Shown in pieces: positions 6,084-7,426 of a stretch of DNA of 7,426 nt; the stretch's first letter is position 1; the number at the start of each line of letters is the position of its first letter. The position numbers were made by a program, and so were the translations under genes. A model generated the notes under the pieces. That model did not search any database. It worked only from the letters and a program-made list of their open reading frames with translations, and had not been told where the DNA came from. This DNA comes from Candidatus Latescibacterota bacterium (GTDB lineage Bacteria; Latescibacterota; UBA2968; GCA-2709665). The stretch covers positions 1-7,426 of the forward strand of contig JASLMQ010000339.1 in NCBI GenBank assembly GCA_030746455.1, in the 5' to 3' direction.

Positions 6084-6096
6084 TTACAGCAACATC

Positions 6097-6543
6097 ATGG
6101 CGAAGCGAAAGCCGAAGAAACTGACCAAGAAACAGATGCAGGTCTACAAACGTCTGCTGACGGACAGGAAGCAGGAGCTTTTGAGGCAGGCCCTCACTCA
6201 GGACGATGACCTGCAGGAGATCCAGGGCGATCACTCTGCCGATCCCGTCGATATGGCCGGATTTGCGTCTTCACTCGAGCTGATATCCGCCCTGGGCAAC
6301 AATGAACGGGTTGAGCTGGCGGAAATCGATCACGCGCTGGCGAAGATCGAGAATGGGACCTATGGCCTCTGTGAGGAATCGGGTGAGCTGATCAATCGCC
6401 TACGCCTGGAGGCGATCCCGACCGCGCGGTACACCTTGGAGGTCCAACAGAAGCTCGAGCAGAACCCGTCGTTGCTGGACCGGCCCAGACGGCGCGTGCT
6501 TACGAGCGATGACCTACAGCTGAGCAGCGACGAGGAAACCTAG
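6097..6543 (+). CDS. DksA/TraR family regulator with degenerate zinc finger
   Basis: This 148-residue protein resembles DksA, which enters the secondary channel of RNA polymerase and, with ppGpp, adjusts transcription of stress and ribosomal genes. A lysine-rich start (MAKRKPKKLTKKQ) leads into the first coiled-coil helix (about 10-45). The tip carries DPVDMA (49-54), matching the DxxDxA motif needed in DksA. The returning helix spans about 55-87. The zinc-finger region GTYGLCEESGELI followed by RLEAIPTA (87-110) is clearly of this family, but only C92 remains. The other cysteine positions are S95, T113 and V116, so zinc binding is unlikely. A polar tail ends in SSDEET. The frame is open upstream to 5800, but that part crosses the inverted-repeat element and has no family similarity. 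Family membership is firm; whether it acts as DksA or as a specialised paralogue is open, so I give no symbol. Confidence 0.88.
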   Translation: MAKRKPKKLTKKQMQVYKRLLTDRKQELLRQALTQDDDLQEIQGDHSADPVDMAGFASSLELISALGNNERVELAEIDHALAKIENGTYGLCEESGELINRLRLEAIPTARYTLEVQQKLEQNPSLLDRPRRRVLTSDDLQLSSDEET

Positions 6544-6571
6544 CGGGACAAGGTCATTTACGGTGTTGCCC

Positions 6572-6606
6572 AGGGGCGGTCCCGACCGGGATCGCCCCTA
6601 TTCTGT
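6572..6606 (+). terminator. Long GC-rich hairpin after the DksA-like gene
   Basis: AGGGGCGGTCCC (6572-6583) pairs with GGGATCGCCCCT (6588-6599) over 12 bp with one G-U pair and a GACC tetraloop. The following sequence ATTCTGT has few T residues, so it may be a weak intrinsic terminator or an mRNA-stabilising 3' end. It lies 29 nt after the DksA-like stop and 32 nt after the convergent aldolase stop, and could serve both. On the minus strand no T-tract follows. Confidence 0.6.
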
Positions 6607-6637
6607 GGTGTCACCTACCAAGTATGAGATCCGGTCT

Positions 6638-7399
6638 CTAGTCGCGCAGTCCCTCCAGTATGCTGCGGCAGCCCCGGAGGTAGATCCCGGTATCCACGGA
6701 CAGGGACACGTATCGGACGCCCGCGTCGATCCACCGCCGTGCGGCTTCGGGGCCATCGGCGAAGGTGCCCACGGTCAGGCCAGCGTCGTTGATCATCCGA
6801 GATGCCTCCCGCATTCGATCCACAACCCTCGGATCTGACACCTCGCCGGGTATCCCGAGAGACTGGGAGAGATCGTACGGCCCCAGGAAGATGACATCCA
6901 GACCCGGCACGGCCACGATCTCCTCGAGGTTCTCAAGCCCTTCGACGCCCTCCACGTGTACCAGGATCATGGACTCTGCGTTCAGGCGTTCGAAGATCTT
7001 GGGGCCTTCGGAGAAATAGCGGGCCGCTCGGGTGTAGGGCGAGACACCCCGCATGCCCTGCGGGGCGTACTTCGCCGCGTGGACGACGGCCTCTGCATCG
7101 CTTCCGGTGCAGATCTGAGGGACCTGGACCCCTCCGGCGCCTATGTCGAGGGCGCGGAGGATCTGGGGGGGATCGTTCTCGCGTACACGGACCACGGGCG
7201 TGATATCCACCCCGTGCGCGGTTCGGCACAGATCCTCGACACTCGGGATGTCGAGGGGACCGTGCTCGGTATCGAGAATGACGAAATCGAACCCGGCATA
7301 GGCGGCAATCTCGATGAGGGCCCCCGAGGCCAGATTCACGAAGGGCCCCAGGGCCACTTCGCCGTTCTCGAGCTTCTGCTTGAGCTTGTTCTCGGCCAT
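6638..7399 (-). CDS. HpcH/HpaI family class II aldolase
   Basis: This 253-residue protein has the length and layout of the metal-dependent aldolases that cleave 4-hydroxy-2-oxo acids to pyruvate (or oxaloacetate-type donors) and an aldehyde, as in HpaI, GarL and RhmA. It is a single TIM barrel in the cytoplasm. The catalytic His is H46 in LDTEHGPLD, and the pyruvate-binding Arg is R71 in VVRVREND. VQVPQI (91-96) and YAPQGMRGVSPYTRA (111-125) are family signatures. The metal ligands are E150 in HVEGVEG and D176 in GPYDLSQSLG. The residue two before the metal Glu is H148, where HpaI has Gln, so substrate handling may differ. ATG 7397-7399 has GGAGGA with 4-nt spacing. The gene probably takes part in sugar-acid or aromatic-acid breakdown. 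The exact substrate cannot be told, and upstream partners lie outside the window. Confidence 0.93.
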   Translation of the reverse strand: MAENKLKQKLENGEVALGPFVNLASGALIEIAAYAGFDFVILDTEHGPLDIPSVEDLCRTAHGVDITPVVRVRENDPPQILRALDIGAGGVQVPQICTGSDAEAVVHAAKYAPQGMRGVSPYTRAARYFSEGPKIFERLNAESMILVHVEGVEGLENLEEIVAVPGLDVIFLGPYDLSQSLGIPGEVSDPRVVDRMREASRMINDAGLTVGTFADGPEAARRWIDAGVRYVSLSVDTGIYLRGCRSILEGLRD

Positions 7400-7426
7400 T
7401 GTTCCTCCGGTCTGAGTGCATTCGCA

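Larger units (their letters stand above)
5412..6096. other. 685-nt intergenic region rich in regulatory-looking structure
   Basis: No conventional gene lies between the membrane protein and the DksA-like gene. From left to right the region holds a minus-strand leader ORF with a terminator-like stem, an AT-rich patch, a plus-strand promoter leading to two hairpins and a terminator, and a small inverted-repeat element ending 36 nt before the DksA-like start. At 5600-5655 I see only a weak nested hairpin (GAGG-CTGG-CCTC, 5626-5637). Confidence 0.7.

Noticed and set aside
5800..6096. N-terminal extension of the DksA-like protein
   Set aside because: The frame is open, but it crosses the inverted-repeat element, has no ribosome site at its start and shows no family similarity. 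ATG 6097 has AGGAGG upstream.

Overview
The window looks like a piece of a GC-rich bacterial chromosome (by eye roughly 60-65% G+C). The Shine-Dalgarno sites are GGAGG-like, promoters look sigma70-like, genes are closely spaced, and the enzymes are mostly catabolic or housekeeping. The mix of a Gfo/Idh/MocA oxidoreductase, a CocE-type hydrolase, a small sulfotransferase-like P-loop protein and an HpaI-type aldolase would fit an uncultured environmental lineage of the Latescibacterota/Gemmatimonadota/Poribacteria kind. That placement is only a guess from gene content. I see no phage, plasmid, CRISPR or recognisable defence genes.

Layout. Positions 1-525 (minus) hold the N-terminal half of an NAD(P)-dependent Gfo/Idh/MocA oxidoreductase that runs off the left edge. 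A 262-nt divergent spacer separates it from a rightward run of three closely spaced genes: a bacterial family X DNA polymerase with a PHP nuclease domain (788-2503), a CocE/NonD alpha/beta hydrolase (2544-4286) and a sulfotransferase-like protein (4317-4913). Gaps of 40 and 30 nt suggest cotranscription, although the functions are not obviously related. A convergent minus-strand gene (4986-5411) encodes a small protein with one N-terminal membrane anchor and an FxLYD-like domain.

Positions 5412-6096 contain no conventional gene but are the most structured part of the window. On the minus strand there is a short proline-rich leader ORF with a strong ribosome site that overlaps a terminator-like hairpin, upstream of the membrane protein. 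On the plus strand a good sigma70 promoter is followed within about 75 nt by two hairpins, the second a strong intrinsic terminator, giving a predicted RNA of about 105 nt. After that comes a roughly 195-bp element bounded by 18-bp inverted repeats, which looks like a MITE or the remnant of an insertion sequence.

The last two genes converge. A DksA/TraR-like regulator (6097-6543, plus) keeps the DxxDxA tip motif but only one of four zinc cysteines. An HpcH/HpaI class II aldolase (6638-7399, minus) has its catalytic residues intact. A long GC-rich hairpin lies between them. The oxidoreductase, aldolase and hydrolase suggest degradation of sugar acids or organic esters, but nothing here ties them into one pathway. 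I found no convincing new multi-gene system. The best leads are the two leader/attenuator-like RNAs, the small inverted-repeat element and the cysteine-poor DksA homologue.
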